NCBI RefSeq assembly: GCF_000023125.1
Contig: NC_013037.1
Coordinates: forward strand, 4,546,001 to 4,610,000
From: Dyadobacter fermentans DSM 18053
GTDB taxonomy: Bacteria; Bacteroidota; Bacteroidia; Cytophagales; Spirosomataceae
Length of the DNA stretch: 64,000 bases
Direction of reading: 5' to 3'
Position numbers and translations under genes: made by a program. Of this stretch, positions 41,780 through 51,521 are shown piece by piece. Under the pieces are notes generated by a model. It saw only the letters and a list, made by a program, of their open reading frames with translations. It was not told the origin of the DNA and searched no databases. The number at the start of each line of letters is the position of its first letter. The first letter of the stretch is position 1.

Positions 41780-43528
41780 ATGAGGACCGAATATTCGAAA
41801 ATAATCCTTCTTATTTGCCTGGTTTCGGCCTGCTGGACGATGACGCCGGCCAACGCGCAGCGCCGTAAAGATCGTGACAAGCAGGAAGTTAAGGAAGAGG
41901 GTGTGATGACGAGGCTCGAAGGGGAGTCGATGGCTACCGAGGGAATGAAGTTCATGATGAAGGACGAGCCCGACCGCGCATTGCCGGTGTTTGAAAAACT
42001 TGCCCAAATCAATCCGCAGGACGCCACCACACATTATCTGGTCGCCACGGCGCTGATCAAGCTCGAAAAATACGACGAGGCCATCAATGCGTCGAAAAAG
42101 GCATTTGACATCGATAAAGAGAACATTTTCTACGCCCAGCAACTCGCCGAGCTTTACGCCAAACGCCGCAAATACGCGGAAGCGGCCCAGATTTACGAAA
42201 CACTTGTAGCCCGGAATCCCGAAAACATCGAATACGGAATTGAACTGGCGGCGGTTTACGTTTTCAACGACCAGTTCGACAAAGCCATTGAAACTTACAA
42301 CAGGTTGGAAAAGTCGATGGGTGTGACCGAAGAAATCACGCACCAGAAACAGCAGCTCTATCTCCGCCAGAATAACCTGGAAAAAGCATTGGCGGAAGGC
42401 AAAAAACTCATCGAAGCGGAGCCCGGCGAAGTAAGTTACCGCGTAGAACTGGCCGAAATGCTGATCGCGAACGACCGCATCGTGGAAGCGGTGGCGCCGT
42501 TGGAAGAAGCATTGAAAATCAATCCCGACGAAGCGCAGGCCCACGTGCTGCTAGCCGATATTTACCGCCGCAACGGCGATGTGCAGAAATGCAACCAGGA
42601 ACTGAAACAGGTTTTTGCCAACCCAAACCTTGACGCCGATCCTAAAATCCGCGTGCTTTCGGGCTACCTGACCATGTTAAAGACCGAAAACGAAGTGAAT
42701 GAGGCCATTTCACTTGCACGCCAGCTCTCGGAAACACACCCCAACGAAGCCAAAGCGACTGTCATTTACGCCGATTTGCTAACTCGCCAGAGCAAGTTCG
42801 CCGAAGCGCGCGACCTGTACATCAAAGCCGCAGCCGCCGACCCGAACGTATTCCAGGTGTGGGGCGCCATTTTGCAGCTCGACGGCCAGCTCAACCAGCC
42901 CGACAGCATGCTCGTGCATTCGGAAAAAGCGTTGGAGCTGTTTCCGAATCAGGGAATGTTCTGGTATTTCAACGGAATGGCTAACCTGATGAAGAAAAAT
43001 TTCAGGGAGGCGACATCCGCATTGGAAGAAAGCCTGAAAATGATGGGCGAGAATCCCCAGCTGGTGCCATTAATCCACGCACAGCTCGGCGATGCATTTA
43101 ACGGGATCGGCGATCACGAAAAATCCGACGCAGCTTACGAGCTCGCATTGAAAGCCGATCCGAACAATGACCACGTGCTGAACAATTACAGCTATTTCCT
43201 GTCGCTCAGAAAGGAAAAGCTCGATCTGGCGCTCAAAATGTCCGAAAAGCTCGTGCAGCAGCATCAGAATAACCCCACTTACCTCGATACCCACGCCTGG
43301 GTATTGTACATTCGCAAAGACTACAAAAAAGCCAAGGAATACCTCGAAAAGGCAATGCTCGACAGCAGCTCGGTGAGTGGCACAATTGTTGAGCATTATG
43401 GGGATGTCCTGTTCAAATTAGGAGAACGGGACAATGCGGTGGCCCAATGGAAAAAAGCCAAGAGAATGGGCGAAACCACCGAACTTCTTGACAAAAAAAT
43501 AGCAACAGGTGCATTACATGAGCAGTAA
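41780..43528 (+). CDS. Exported tetratricopeptide-repeat protein
   Basis: The 582-residue protein has a signal peptide (IILLICLVSACWTMTPANAQ) and about a dozen TPR units across the rest, for example ALPVFEKLAQINPQDATTHYLVATALIKLEKYDEA and AAQIYETLVARNPENIEYGIELAAVY. It probably acts in the periplasm as a scaffold. Its last codons overlap the start of the DUF4292 lipoprotein gene, so the two are translated together; an outer-membrane lipoprotein assembly function shared by both is an inference. The basic stretch RRKDRDKQEVKEE follows the signal. Confidence 0.85.
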   Translation: MRTEYSKIILLICLVSACWTMTPANAQRRKDRDKQEVKEEGVMTRLEGESMATEGMKFMMKDEPDRALPVFEKLAQINPQDATTHYLVATALIKLEKYDEAINASKKAFDIDKENIFYAQQLAELYAKRRKYAEAAQIYETLVARNPENIEYGIELAAVYVFNDQFDKAIETYNRLEKSMGVTEEITHQKQQLYLRQNNLEKALAEGKKLIEAEPGEVSYRVELAEMLIANDRIVEAVAPLEEALKINPDEAQAHVLLADIYRRNGDVQKCNQELKQVFANPNLDADPKIRVLSGYLTMLKTENEVNEAISLARQLSETHPNEAKATVIYADLLTRQSKFAEARDLYIKAAAADPNVFQVWGAILQLDGQLNQPDSMLVHSEKALELFPNQGMFWYFNGMANLMKKNFREATSALEESLKMMGENPQLVPLIHAQLGDAFNGIGDHEKSDAAYELALKADPNNDHVLNNYSYFLSLRKEKLDLALKMSEKLVQQHQNNPTYLDTHAWVLYIRKDYKKAKEYLEKAMLDSSSVSGTIVEHYGDVLFKLGERDNAVAQWKKAKRMGETTELLDKKIATGALHEQ

Positions 43529-44399
43529 ATTGATGATCGGGCTGATGGCCATGTCGCTGATATGGTTCACGGCTTGTCATAAATCACGTCTTTCCAAAAG
43601 TACTTCCCAAAGTTCAGACAGAGATACCACCCTGATTACCAGGAGCCCCGAAATCGGAGATAGCTCGGCCGTGGATACGTCTGCCGCCGATACTTCGGCA
43701 GCGAGCGGCGTGGCCGACGCAAGCGAATCCATGCGGGAGGTGAAGGTAAATGAAGTGGATTTCGACTATCTGACGGCCAAATCGAAGTTTTCGTTTAAAA
43801 GCGCTAAACAGGATTTTGACAACACGAATGTCAATATCCGCATGAAAAAGGACAGCATTATCTGGCTTTCCGTTACCGGCGTGGGTTTGGAAGTGGCGCG
43901 GGGCATTATCACGCGGGATTCCATTGTTTTTATGGACAAAATCCACCGCGACTACTTCGTTTTCAACTACGAGCAGCTCAGCAAACAATACAATTTCGAC
44001 CTCAACTTCGACCTTCTGCAATCGGTTATCATTGGAAACATGCCGTTTGAAAGGCAGGAAAACGGCCGTTTTTTAAAGGAAAATGATTTTTACATTCTCA
44101 AACAACTCGTCGAACGCCTGGAAGTCGACAACTACATTGCGGAAAAAAACCAGAAACTTTCCCGACTAAGAGCAACGGAAGTGCCTACACAGAACACTTT
44201 TACCCTGGATTATGAGGATTTCAGGGAAGTAGGCGCCTATTTGTTCCCCTTCACAAGCCTGATCAGCCTGAACGTGCTTTCGAAAGAGCAGCAGAAACTT
44301 GAAACAACCATGCGCCTCAAACACAGCAAGGTGGAATTGGTAAACCAAAGCCCCGGTTTTCCGTTTAATGTTCCGTCGAGCTATAAGCGTAAAAGGTAA
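43518..44399 (+). CDS. DUF4292 lipoprotein (LolB/LolA-like fold suspected)
   Basis: The 293-residue protein has a lipoprotein signal with the lipobox TAC (LIWFTACHKS), then a Ser/Asp-rich linker. The body matches DUF4292: FDYLTAKSKFSFKSAKQDFDNTNVNIRMKKDSIIWLSV, GLEVARGIITRDSIVFMDKIHRDYF, then repeated strands to the C-terminus. DUF4292 proteins have a beta-barrel-like half-cup resembling LolA/LolB lipoprotein carriers. An outer-membrane lipid- or lipoprotein-handling job is plausible but not proven. ATG 43518 overlaps the end of the TPR gene by 11 bases; GTG 43509 is a weaker alternative. Confidence 0.82.
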   Translation: MSSKLMIGLMAMSLIWFTACHKSRLSKSTSQSSDRDTTLITRSPEIGDSSAVDTSAADTSAASGVADASESMREVKVNEVDFDYLTAKSKFSFKSAKQDFDNTNVNIRMKKDSIIWLSVTGVGLEVARGIITRDSIVFMDKIHRDYFVFNYEQLSKQYNFDLNFDLLQSVIIGNMPFERQENGRFLKENDFYILKQLVERLEVDNYIAEKNQKLSRLRATEVPTQNTFTLDYEDFREVGAYLFPFTSLISLNVLSKEQQKLETTMRLKHSKVELVNQSPGFPFNVPSSYKRKR

Positions 44400-44416
44400 A
44401 ATACAGAAAGTCTGCT

Positions 44417-44424
44417 TAACTTTG
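44417..44424 (+). promoter_or_regulatory. -7 box for the EnvC-like gene
   Basis: TAACTTTG fits the TAnnTTTG consensus about 41 bases before the ATG at 44465. The -33 element is not evident. Confidence 0.45.
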
Positions 44425-44464
44425 CCCGCCGTGAGATGTATTTTTGGCCGCAAGAATCAATATT

Positions 44465-45805
44465 ATGCCCTTTCGTACCCCTGGTAGCCGTCGTTTTTGG
44501 TTAGTGCTTACATTCGTGCTCGCTGCGTGCGCAGGCGCTTTCGCGCAGAAAACCCGTGAGCAGCTGGAACGTGAAAAGGCTGAAAACCAGGGCAAAATCA
44601 GAGAGATCCAAAGCATTTTGAAGCAGACTTCGTCCCAGAAGAACGTCAACCTCGGGCAGCTCAAAGCGCTTAACCAGCAGATTAATACCTACAAAAAGCA
44701 AATAGACCTTCTTAGCGACGATCTCGAAATCCTGGACCGCGAGTTAAGAGTGCTTGAAAAGCGTCGTCAGTCGCTGGATAGCAGCCTGGCCGTGTTGAAA
44801 GAGGAGTATGGCCACATGATTTACGAGGCTTCGAAACGGAATGCGTATTTCAATCAGCTAGTGTTCCTGTTCTCGGCGGGGACGTTCAACCAGTTTGTGC
44901 TGCGTTACAAATATTTGAAACAATATACCGAAGCAAGGCAGGGCCGGGCGAAGGAGATCGATGTGCTGCAAAAGCAGGTAATGGCTGAACGCCAGCGCAT
45001 TACTTCTAAAAAGAACCAGCAGAAAAACGTCCTCGACACGCGGGTTACCGAAAACAACAAGCTGGAAGGCTTGAAGGTGAAGCAGAATGAGGTGATCAAG
45101 GAATTGTCTCAAAAAGAGGTAGAACTGAGAAAGCAAATTGCTGAAAACAAGCGCGCTACCGACCTTTTGGAAGCCAGCATCCGCCGCATTGCCGAGCGCG
45201 AGCGCCGCGAACGCCTCGAAAGGGAACGCCGCGAGCGTGAAGAACGCGAAGCACGTCGCAAAGCGGAAAGGGAAAGAATTGCGAGGGAGAATGCCGAGCG
45301 CGAAAAGAAAGGCGAGGCGGCCGTAGCGGCACCGAAGGAAGTAGAGGAGGAGCCGGTAGCTTCGAGCGGGATGAGCGAGGAGGAAACGACGCTGGCGTCA
45401 TCGTTCACCGCGTCGCAAAACCGCCTTCCGTGGCCTGTGAAGGGCTTTGTATCCAGCCATTTCGGCCAGCGCCCGCACGCGGTGTTGAAAGGGGTGATGG
45501 TGGATAACCTTGGAATTGACATTCAAACGACTGCCGGGGAGTCGGTGAGGTCGGTATACGACGGTACGGTGCTTGATGTGACCGAACTGCCCGGAATGGG
45601 CAGCGTGGTGGCAATCCAGCACGGTAACTATATGACGATTTACGCTAAAATGACCGGCGTAGCCGTGCGCGCGGGACAGAAAGTGAAAGCCCGGGAGAAC
45701 ATCGGCCGGGTGGCGACCGACAGCGACGGCACGTCAGAACTGCAATTCCAGATCTGGAAAAACACTTCGCGCCTGAACCCCGAGAACTGGCTCATTCACC
45801 GGTAG
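44465..45805 (+). CDS. EnvC-like murein hydrolase activator with degenerate LytM domain
   Basis: The 446-residue protein has a signal peptide ending GAFAQ, then about 280 residues of coiled coil (with the [19 protein letters not shown] stretch near residues 240-260) and a C-terminal M23/LytM domain from about 320. The M23 metal motif HxGxD reads NLGID, and the usual YAHL reads YAKM, so two zinc ligands are lost. That matches EnvC, whose degenerate LytM domain activates amidases that split the septum instead of cutting peptidoglycan itself. It should act in the periplasm at cell division. ATG 44465 is preferred to TTG 44444. panB follows after 43 bases. Confidence 0.88.
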   Translation: MPFRTPGSRRFWLVLTFVLAACAGAFAQKTREQLEREKAENQGKIREIQSILKQTSSQKNVNLGQLKALNQQINTYKKQIDLLSDDLEILDRELRVLEKRRQSLDSSLAVLKEEYGHMIYEASKRNAYFNQLVFLFSAGTFNQFVLRYKYLKQYTEARQGRAKEIDVLQKQVMAERQRITSKKNQQKNVLDTRVTENNKLEGLKVKQNEVIKELSQKEVELRKQIAENKRATDLLEASIRRIAERERRERLERERREREEREARRKAERERIARENAEREKKGEAAVAAPKEVEEEPVASSGMSEEETTLASSFTASQNRLPWPVKGFVSSHFGQRPHAVLKGVMVDNLGIDIQTTAGESVRSVYDGTVLDVTELPGMGSVVAIQHGNYMTIYAKMTGVAVRAGQKVKARENIGRVATDSDGTSELQFQIWKNTSRLNPENWLIHR

Positions 45806-45848
45806 CCTTTTGTGTTACAAATTTCGACTACCATTACCGATAACCACC

Positions 45849-46667
45849 ATGTCTGTACATACTGCTGATATTAAGCGCATTACAACCCACGTGATTCAGG
45901 AAATGAAGAACCGTGGCGAAAAAATAACCTGCCTTACCGCCTATGATTATTCGATGGCGGGCATTGTGGACGCCGCGGGCGTCGAGCTGATCCTGGTGGG
46001 CGACTCGGCTTCCAATGTGATGGCCGGCCACGAAACGACGCTGCCGATCACGATCGACCAGATGATCTACCACGCCTCGTCGGTAGTGCGGGCTGTGAAG
46101 CGTGCATTGGTGGTGGTGGACCTTCCTTTTGGCTCCTATCAGGGCAATTCGCGGGAGGCGCTCAACTCTGCCATTCGCATCATGAAAGAATCGGGTGCGC
46201 ATGCCGTGAAACTGGAAGGCGGGCTCGAAATCAAGGATTCTATTACGCGCATCCTCAGCGCCGGTGTGCCTGTAATGGGGCATTTGGGGCTTACCCCGCA
46301 ATCCATTTACAAATTCGGGACTTACACCGTGCGTGCGAAACAGGAAGCAGAAGCACAGAAATTGCTGGAAGACGCCAAGATGCTCGAAGAAGTCGGCTGC
46401 TTTTCGGTCGTACTCGAAAAAATTCCTGCAAAACTGACCAAGCAAGTGTCGGAAAGCATTCAGATTCCGACCATCGGGATCGGCGCCGGGCCGCATGCCG
46501 ACGGACAGGTGCTGGTGATTCACGATCTGCTGGGCATCAATAAGGAATTTAAACCGCGCTTTTTGCGTCATTATGCCGATTTGAATAGCGTAATGACCAA
46601 CGCGATCACTAATTATATTTCAGACGTAAAAGGAAAATCATTTCCGAACGAATCGGAATCATATTGA
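45849..46667 (+). CDS. panB: 3-methyl-2-oxobutanoate hydroxymethyltransferase PanB
   Basis: PanB makes ketopantoate from ketoisovalerate and methylene-tetrahydrofolate, the first step of pantothenate and CoA synthesis. The 272 residues carry the family motifs: [20 protein letters not shown] near 22-41, [22 protein letters not shown] with metal-binding Asp near 45-67, [15 protein letters not shown] near 117, HLGLTPQS near 140, and [20 protein letters not shown] near 205. ATG 45849 gives the usual start. It is in a run of rightward genes and may share a transcript with the EnvC-like gene. Confidence 0.97.
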   Translation: MSVHTADIKRITTHVIQEMKNRGEKITCLTAYDYSMAGIVDAAGVELILVGDSASNVMAGHETTLPITIDQMIYHASSVVRAVKRALVVVDLPFGSYQGNSREALNSAIRIMKESGAHAVKLEGGLEIKDSITRILSAGVPVMGHLGLTPQSIYKFGTYTVRAKQEAEAQKLLEDAKMLEEVGCFSVVLEKIPAKLTKQVSESIQIPTIGIGAGPHADGQVLVIHDLLGINKEFKPRFLRHYADLNSVMTNAITNYISDVKGKSFPNESESY

Positions 46668-46694
46668 CCTTTTAAAAAGTATTAAACTAATAAT

Positions 46695-47426
46695 ATGGCT
46701 AAAAAACCTTTTCGGGTTGTTTACGAGGATAATCACCTGATCATCGTCAATAAGGAGCCTGGTATCCTGGTTCAGGCCGATGTTACCGGCGACGCATGTT
46801 TGCTGGATTTGGTAAAAGATTACATCAAAGAAGCCTATAACAAGCCCGGAGCGGTGTTTTTGGGCACCGTGCACCGGCTGGACCGACCCGTGAGCGGGCT
46901 CGTTGTATTTGCGCGCACATCCAAGGCGCTCGAACGCATGAACGAGATTTTCCGGAAACGCGATGTGCAAAAAACCTATTGGGCAGTTGTAAAGAACAAA
47001 CCGGCAGAAAAAAAGGGCAAATTGGTACATTGGCTGACTAAAAACGAAGCCCGCAATGTCACCACCGCGCACGACGAGGAAGTGCCGGGCTCACAGCGTG
47101 CGGAGCTTTCGTACCGCTGGGTAGGCGAAATCAACAAATTCCACCTGCTGGAAGTAATGCCGGTTACCGGCCGCCCGCACCAGATCCGCGTGCAGCTGGC
47201 CTCGATGAACTGCCCCATTCGCGGCGACGTGAAATACGGTTATCCCAAAGGCAATCCCGACGGCAGCATCAACCTGCATGCACGCAGGCTGTATTTCGAG
47301 CATCCCGTTAAAAAAGAGCCGATTATCTGCCGCGCCGGTGTGCCAAACGACCCTTTTTGGGAAGAATTCTTAACTTTGGATAAAGAGGTGATCAAACCCG
47401 AGCACCTCGATTTCCTGCACGAATAG
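46695..47426 (+). CDS. RluA-family pseudouridine synthase
   Basis: The 243-residue enzyme has the catalytic Asp in TVHRLDRPVSGLVVFA near residue 61, KTYWAVVKN after it, and VTGRPHQIRVQLA near 155. It lacks an S4 domain. It should pseudouridylate rRNA or tRNA. Compared with the gene at 27.8 kb it has a different opening (VVYEDNHLIIVNKEPGILVQAD) and belongs to another branch. It starts 27 bases after panB and is followed after 5 bases by a small membrane-protein gene, so the three likely form an operon. Confidence 0.92.
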   Translation: MAKKPFRVVYEDNHLIIVNKEPGILVQADVTGDACLLDLVKDYIKEAYNKPGAVFLGTVHRLDRPVSGLVVFARTSKALERMNEIFRKRDVQKTYWAVVKNKPAEKKGKLVHWLTKNEARNVTTAHDEEVPGSQRAELSYRWVGEINKFHLLEVMPVTGRPHQIRVQLASMNCPIRGDVKYGYPKGNPDGSINLHARRLYFEHPVKKEPIICRAGVPNDPFWEEFLTLDKEVIKPEHLDFLHE

Positions 47427-47431
47427 AACGG

Positions 47432-47755
47432 ATGATCGAAAAACTGAAACAGCGCTGGAATGTCAGGAACGGGTGGGACGTGCTCATCATCCTCATTGTT
47501 TTCGCGTGCACCGGTTTTTCGGTCCTCTACGTAAAACGATGGCTCTTTGAGCTTGTAGGATTGGACAATGAATCGCCTGCCTGGGTGCGCTGGGCGGTCA
47601 ATATCCTCATCATTCTGCCGCTGTACCAGGTCATTTTGCTTGCCTGGGGCTGGATTTGGGGCAAATTCACGTTTTTCTGGGAGTTCGAAAAGCGGATGTT
47701 CAGCAGGATAGGAGGCCTCTTCCGTTCCAAAAAGGCAGAAACCACACCCGAATAA
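47432..47755 (+). CDS. Small two-helix membrane protein of Bacteroidota (DUF6787-like)
   Basis: The 107-residue protein has two long hydrophobic segments (WDVLIILIVFACTGFSVLYV, WAVNILIILPLYQVILLAWGWIWG) and a basic C-terminal tail. This arrangement is typical of a small Bacteroidota family that I believe is DUF6787, though the label is from memory. Its function is unknown. It lies 5 bases after the pseudouridine synthase gene. Confidence 0.7.
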   Translation: MIEKLKQRWNVRNGWDVLIILIVFACTGFSVLYVKRWLFELVGLDNESPAWVRWAVNILIILPLYQVILLAWGWIWGKFTFFWEFEKRMFSRIGGLFRSKKAETTPE

Positions 47756-47758
47756 CCG

Positions 47759-50089
47759 CTATTTCCCTGCACCGGCGATAAGCTGGCGATACACTTTCCG
47801 GGCCTTCTCATAAGCTTCGGCAGCGGCCGCCCGCTCTTCGGCGCGGATGTTGGGCTCTTTCATTTTCCAGCATTGTTCCAGCGCGGCGAGGCACCATTCG
47901 GCGCTTCTTTTTTCCGACACCGGCTGGTCGCCGATTTTCACAAATACCGGATTTGAATGCGAGCTCGGGAAAATCCGCACCGCCAGCCAGCCCGATTTTT
48001 CAAGCTTAGCGCTGAAACTGACGTCATTAACCTTACCATCAGCCTGCACCTCCACCGTGTCCACCGGAACGCCGTTGAATATCAATTCCGCGCGCACCGT
48101 GCGAGACTTGCCTACACGCGACCGTTCGATATCCCAGTAGGGCATTTCGGTAATCGGTAATTTGGCAATCCTTTCGCCGGTGGCGTCTTGTTTTTCGGGC
48201 AAATAGGCGGCTATCTTCGCCGTTACTTTGGTCGTGCCGGGGGATTTTAATGCCAGCAGGCTTTCACCCGTACCAGCCTCCACGCCGCCCGCTGTAAAAT
48301 CCATGATGTGCGATTTGCCGTCGGAAACGTAGCTTCGGCCCAGTTGGAGGGCTTCCACGTAACCATCGTAGTCCATCGCCTTTTTGGGCTTAAAATAACT
48401 CCGCGCCTGGCCTACGCGCGCGTCCGTAATGCACGGGAAGTCGGTTTCGCCGCTGAGCCTCGTTTTGAATCCGCAATTCAACGTGTGATAGTACATATTC
48501 AGCTCCCAGGGCGCGGGCGTGTCGCCGGCACTGTAAAAGTCGATGAGGCCGTTGGTTACGGTGACAATGTATTCGTTGGCCCCGATGCCGTCCATTTTGG
48601 GCGTGACGTAGTTGGGCAGTTTGTCGGTGCCTTCCATCGGTTGCAACCCCCATCCCGAATGCGCGTAACCTACCACGCCACCCTGCGATTTGGCCCACGA
48701 AAGAACGGGAGCCGTCCAGCTTGGCCATTGATCGATGGTGGTCGTGCCGGGATAGTCGTCTTCTTTAATCCTCAACAAAACAATATGCCCAGCGTGCGAC
48801 GACGGAAACCCGGAAACTTCCACGTCGTTGCGCATGATCGTCTGTTTGCCCGACAGCGGGTGATCTTTTGCCGTAAAAAAGGTCTTCTGGTGATACCAGC
48901 TCGGCCCCCATGCGAGGTTGGCAGCCATGTTGAGGTCTTCGCCCAGCACTTGCCTGAACATATCTTTCGGATCGACGCCCTCCGTGGGGCTGTCGTAATG
49001 GCTGCAACCGGCCGCGTGAATGTGGTGATCGGCGCTGAACCAGCCGAGTCTGGATAGCTGAATCCATCTTTTCAGCTTAAAATCGACGTCAATAGCGGCT
49101 TTTCCCGCCGGGACCGTAATTTCTTTCGTTTGCGGGATGTATTCCGGCCCACGGGTGAATGTGACCTGGTATTTGCCCGCAGGCAACGTGACGTGCTCGC
49201 CGCTCTGGCGGTAAATTTGCGGCTGGAAAAAGAAATCGGGATATTCATCAAATGCTGCCACGCGACGGGACGGCAGGGGATAAATGCCCTTGAATTTACC
49301 GGACGCATGCTCCTGGCCGTCGGTGATCACGAAAGATGCCATAGTGGCCGCACCGTCGGCATCTTTTACATCGAAATTGACCCTGACCGCAGGTTTTATA
49401 TCAAACAAAATATGGGTAGAATTCCTGAAACCGATGTCCTGCGAACCCTGGCCGGCATGGTATGCGATTTCCGCCTCGCGCTGGCCGGCGTCCTTGGAAT
49501 AGATCTGAACCACCGCATATTCGAGCTTTAAACCCGACAAATTGGGCTGCAAAGGCCTTCCGGCATAAATCTGAATGTCCAGAAAACGGTTTGCGACCTG
49601 GCCTGCGGTAAGTTCGTGCTCCTTTTTGACCCGGTGTTCAAACGATGGCGAATGGTAGGGTTTGAGCGCATTCGGGCTGACGGCCTCAAACTGCGCGGTA
49701 ATGACTGCTTCGTTATGGATTTTAACCAAAAAAGCCGTCCATCCGCCCTGCACAAGCGCCGCTTTGGCCGCGCCACGGTCGACCTTCACGCGTCCTTCGG
49801 GATTGATGTGCACCACATTCAGGCAATAGGGGTCCAGAATGGCCTGGATTTGAGCTACCGTCTGCTTTGAAAACGGGCCGCGGCCCAGGGCTTTCAATTT
49901 TTCCGAATCAGCGGTTTGCAGCGCATTTCCCGAAAACGAAAGCGCCTCCTGCAAGCGCATCGCCTGTGCGAGCAGCGGCTGCGGCTCTACGTCGTCTGCA
50001 ATGGGATGTCCCGCATGGTGATCGTGCTGCCCAAGCAGCATTAGTGGCAGGAAAACTGCTAAAAGGAGTAGGGCAGACGATGTTTTCAT
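47759..50089 (-). CDS. Exported CehA/McbA-type metallohydrolase
   Basis: The 776-residue protein has a signal peptide ending in LMLLGQ and a His-rich mature start (HDHHAGHP). Beta-rich domains occupy the first half. A PHP-like metallohydrolase domain lies in the second half: GWFSADHHIHAAGCSHYD near residue 350 contains the HxH metal motif, VVGYAHSGWG near 485 and GETDFPCITD near 565 add further ligands. The group is named for CehA/McbA esterases that split carbamate or similar bonds, but most exported members in Bacteroidota have unknown substrates. It is last in a leftward recQ operon, starting one base after the preceding stop. Confidence 0.83.
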   Translation of the reverse strand: MKTSSALLLLAVFLPLMLLGQHDHHAGHPIADDVEPQPLLAQAMRLQEALSFSGNALQTADSEKLKALGRGPFSKQTVAQIQAILDPYCLNVVHINPEGRVKVDRGAAKAALVQGGWTAFLVKIHNEAVITAQFEAVSPNALKPYHSPSFEHRVKKEHELTAGQVANRFLDIQIYAGRPLQPNLSGLKLEYAVVQIYSKDAGQREAEIAYHAGQGSQDIGFRNSTHILFDIKPAVRVNFDVKDADGAATMASFVITDGQEHASGKFKGIYPLPSRRVAAFDEYPDFFFQPQIYRQSGEHVTLPAGKYQVTFTRGPEYIPQTKEITVPAGKAAIDVDFKLKRWIQLSRLGWFSADHHIHAAGCSHYDSPTEGVDPKDMFRQVLGEDLNMAANLAWGPSWYHQKTFFTAKDHPLSGKQTIMRNDVEVSGFPSSHAGHIVLLRIKEDDYPGTTTIDQWPSWTAPVLSWAKSQGGVVGYAHSGWGLQPMEGTDKLPNYVTPKMDGIGANEYIVTVTNGLIDFYSAGDTPAPWELNMYYHTLNCGFKTRLSGETDFPCITDARVGQARSYFKPKKAMDYDGYVEALQLGRSYVSDGKSHIMDFTAGGVEAGTGESLLALKSPGTTKVTAKIAAYLPEKQDATGERIAKLPITEMPYWDIERSRVGKSRTVRAELIFNGVPVDTVEVQADGKVNDVSFSAKLEKSGWLAVRIFPSSHSNPVFVKIGDQPVSEKRSAEWCLAALEQCWKMKEPNIRAEERAAAAEAYEKARKVYRQLIAGAGK

Positions 50090-50090
50090 A

Positions 50091-51521
50091 TCAATCCTTG
50101 TCTTTTTTACGATTTGCTTTCCACGCGGTGAATCCGATGTACATCATGCTCCCGCGCGCGCCGCCGCTTTTCATCAGGCCATTCACATTACTAAACCCGA
50201 GGAATACCGGCCCAAAATGCCCCGCAAGGCCGATGGAAGGCCGGTTGTTGCCCTGAATGAACGAGATCGGGAACGAAAGGCCGGAATCTTCGTCCTCGAA
50301 ACGCGGCGTGACGATAAAAGTATTGGGCACATACATATCTAATGGCTGGCCGCTCCGGCTTTTGAAACGGCTCGTATGCGCCAGATTGAGGAAAAAGCCA
50401 TTGAAAACCTGTATGTCGGCTTCCAGATTGAGCGCCTGCGGCAGTTTCACGCTTTGGGCGAATGCCGTGCTCGTGTCGCCGGGAAACAGGCTCATAAAGC
50501 CCTCGGGACCGCGGTCACTAATGGTTTCCAGCTCCGCCTGGCGGATCACCACGTCGCTGTGCAAGCCTCTGGCCACTCTCGAATCGGACGTTTTGTATTT
50601 AACCGACCCAATATCCGTGAGCGACCCGGCAAGACGGACGAGGTAATCGGGGCTGTCGTTGTAGGCTTCCTTGCGGCCTTTCCACACGGCACCTATCTCG
50701 TACGAAAAGCCCAGGTCGTAACCCCAGCCCGAACCATATTTCCCCGAATCAAACAAGCTGCCGATGCGCGCTTTGCGGTTGGGTGTGCTGTAACCGCTTT
50801 CGTACGAGAGGTTATCGACTTCCAGCTGGCTGATCTCGGGATCATTATTCACCGGACCAATGCTGTATTGATCCGCATTGCCTTTCAAATAGGCCACACG
50901 CGCACCAAAAACACGTTTTACGGTTGCCCCAACACGGAATTTATGCCCTTCGATATCGAGCAGCTGCACGCCGTATGAGAAGCTAAGGTCGGTAAGGCTC
51001 TGCTGAACGAGGCTGAAATCGCCCCAGGCTTCACCCGTGATCGGCGGTGTGCTGCCCGTGTCCAGCCTTTTCATATACAGGTTATCGATGGCGGAGGTGA
51101 TGTTGCGGCCCTGCACAAATCCGCGCGTACGCAGCTGCACCGCCACGCTGTGGTATTTGCCCAATGCAAACGACACCGACGGCCAACGGATTTCTCCTGT
51201 GAGGAAAATAGGGTCCTTGTAGGTCAGCGAGCCCATCGTACGTGAGCGGCCGTAGAGCTCCTTCGTGGAATGCGCCGAAAGTATCGGGTACAAAAACGAG
51301 TTTTCACCAATAAACCGGAAGTACCGGTATTTGATACTCCCGCCGAGCGTGAGCACATTGACCTGGAACTTGTGCCGCGGCCCGCCGAGCACCGACGGAT
51401 TGTAAGTAGCGCGGTATAAACCGCCGTAGTTACTGAATTGCAGGCCTGGAATCTGTTGAGCGACAACGCAATGAAAGGTCGTCAGGACGAATAGTGCTGT
51501 GGTTAGTAATGAGGTTTTCAA
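50091..51521 (-). CDS. DUF5723-type outer-membrane protein
   Basis: The 476-residue protein has a signal peptide (TALFVLTTFHCVVAQ) and barrel-like strands throughout (FQVNVLTLGGSIKYRYFRFIGE, ADIQVFNGFFLNLAHTSRF, PSIGLAGHFGPVFLGFSNVNGL). The opening with GGLYRATYNPSVLGGPRHKFQVNVLTLG matches DUF5723, a Bacteroidota outer-membrane family. The start codon is TTG (51519-51521), overlapping the recQ TGA stop by three bases as TTGA, so the two genes are translationally linked. The role is unknown. Confidence 0.82.
   Translation of the reverse strand: MKTSLLTTALFVLTTFHCVVAQQIPGLQFSNYGGLYRATYNPSVLGGPRHKFQVNVLTLGGSIKYRYFRFIGENSFLYPILSAHSTKELYGRSRTMGSLTYKDPIFLTGEIRWPSVSFALGKYHSVAVQLRTRGFVQGRNITSAIDNLYMKRLDTGSTPPITGEAWGDFSLVQQSLTDLSFSYGVQLLDIEGHKFRVGATVKRVFGARVAYLKGNADQYSIGPVNNDPEISQLEVDNLSYESGYSTPNRKARIGSLFDSGKYGSGWGYDLGFSYEIGAVWKGRKEAYNDSPDYLVRLAGSLTDIGSVKYKTSDSRVARGLHSDVVIRQAELETISDRGPEGFMSLFPGDTSTAFAQSVKLPQALNLEADIQVFNGFFLNLAHTSRFKSRSGQPLDMYVPNTFIVTPRFEDEDSGLSFPISFIQGNNRPSIGLAGHFGPVFLGFSNVNGLMKSGGARGSMMYIGFTAWKANRKKDKD

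Noticed and set aside
45180..45300. Repetitive GAACGC/CGCGAG-type sequence that looked like a DNA repeat
   Set aside because: It is the coding sequence of the Arg/Glu-rich coiled coil in the EnvC-like protein, not an independent repeat.
44465..45805. Active M23 peptidase
   Set aside because: Two of the zinc ligands are replaced (NLGID, YAKM), so an activator role is favoured over direct peptidoglycan cleavage.
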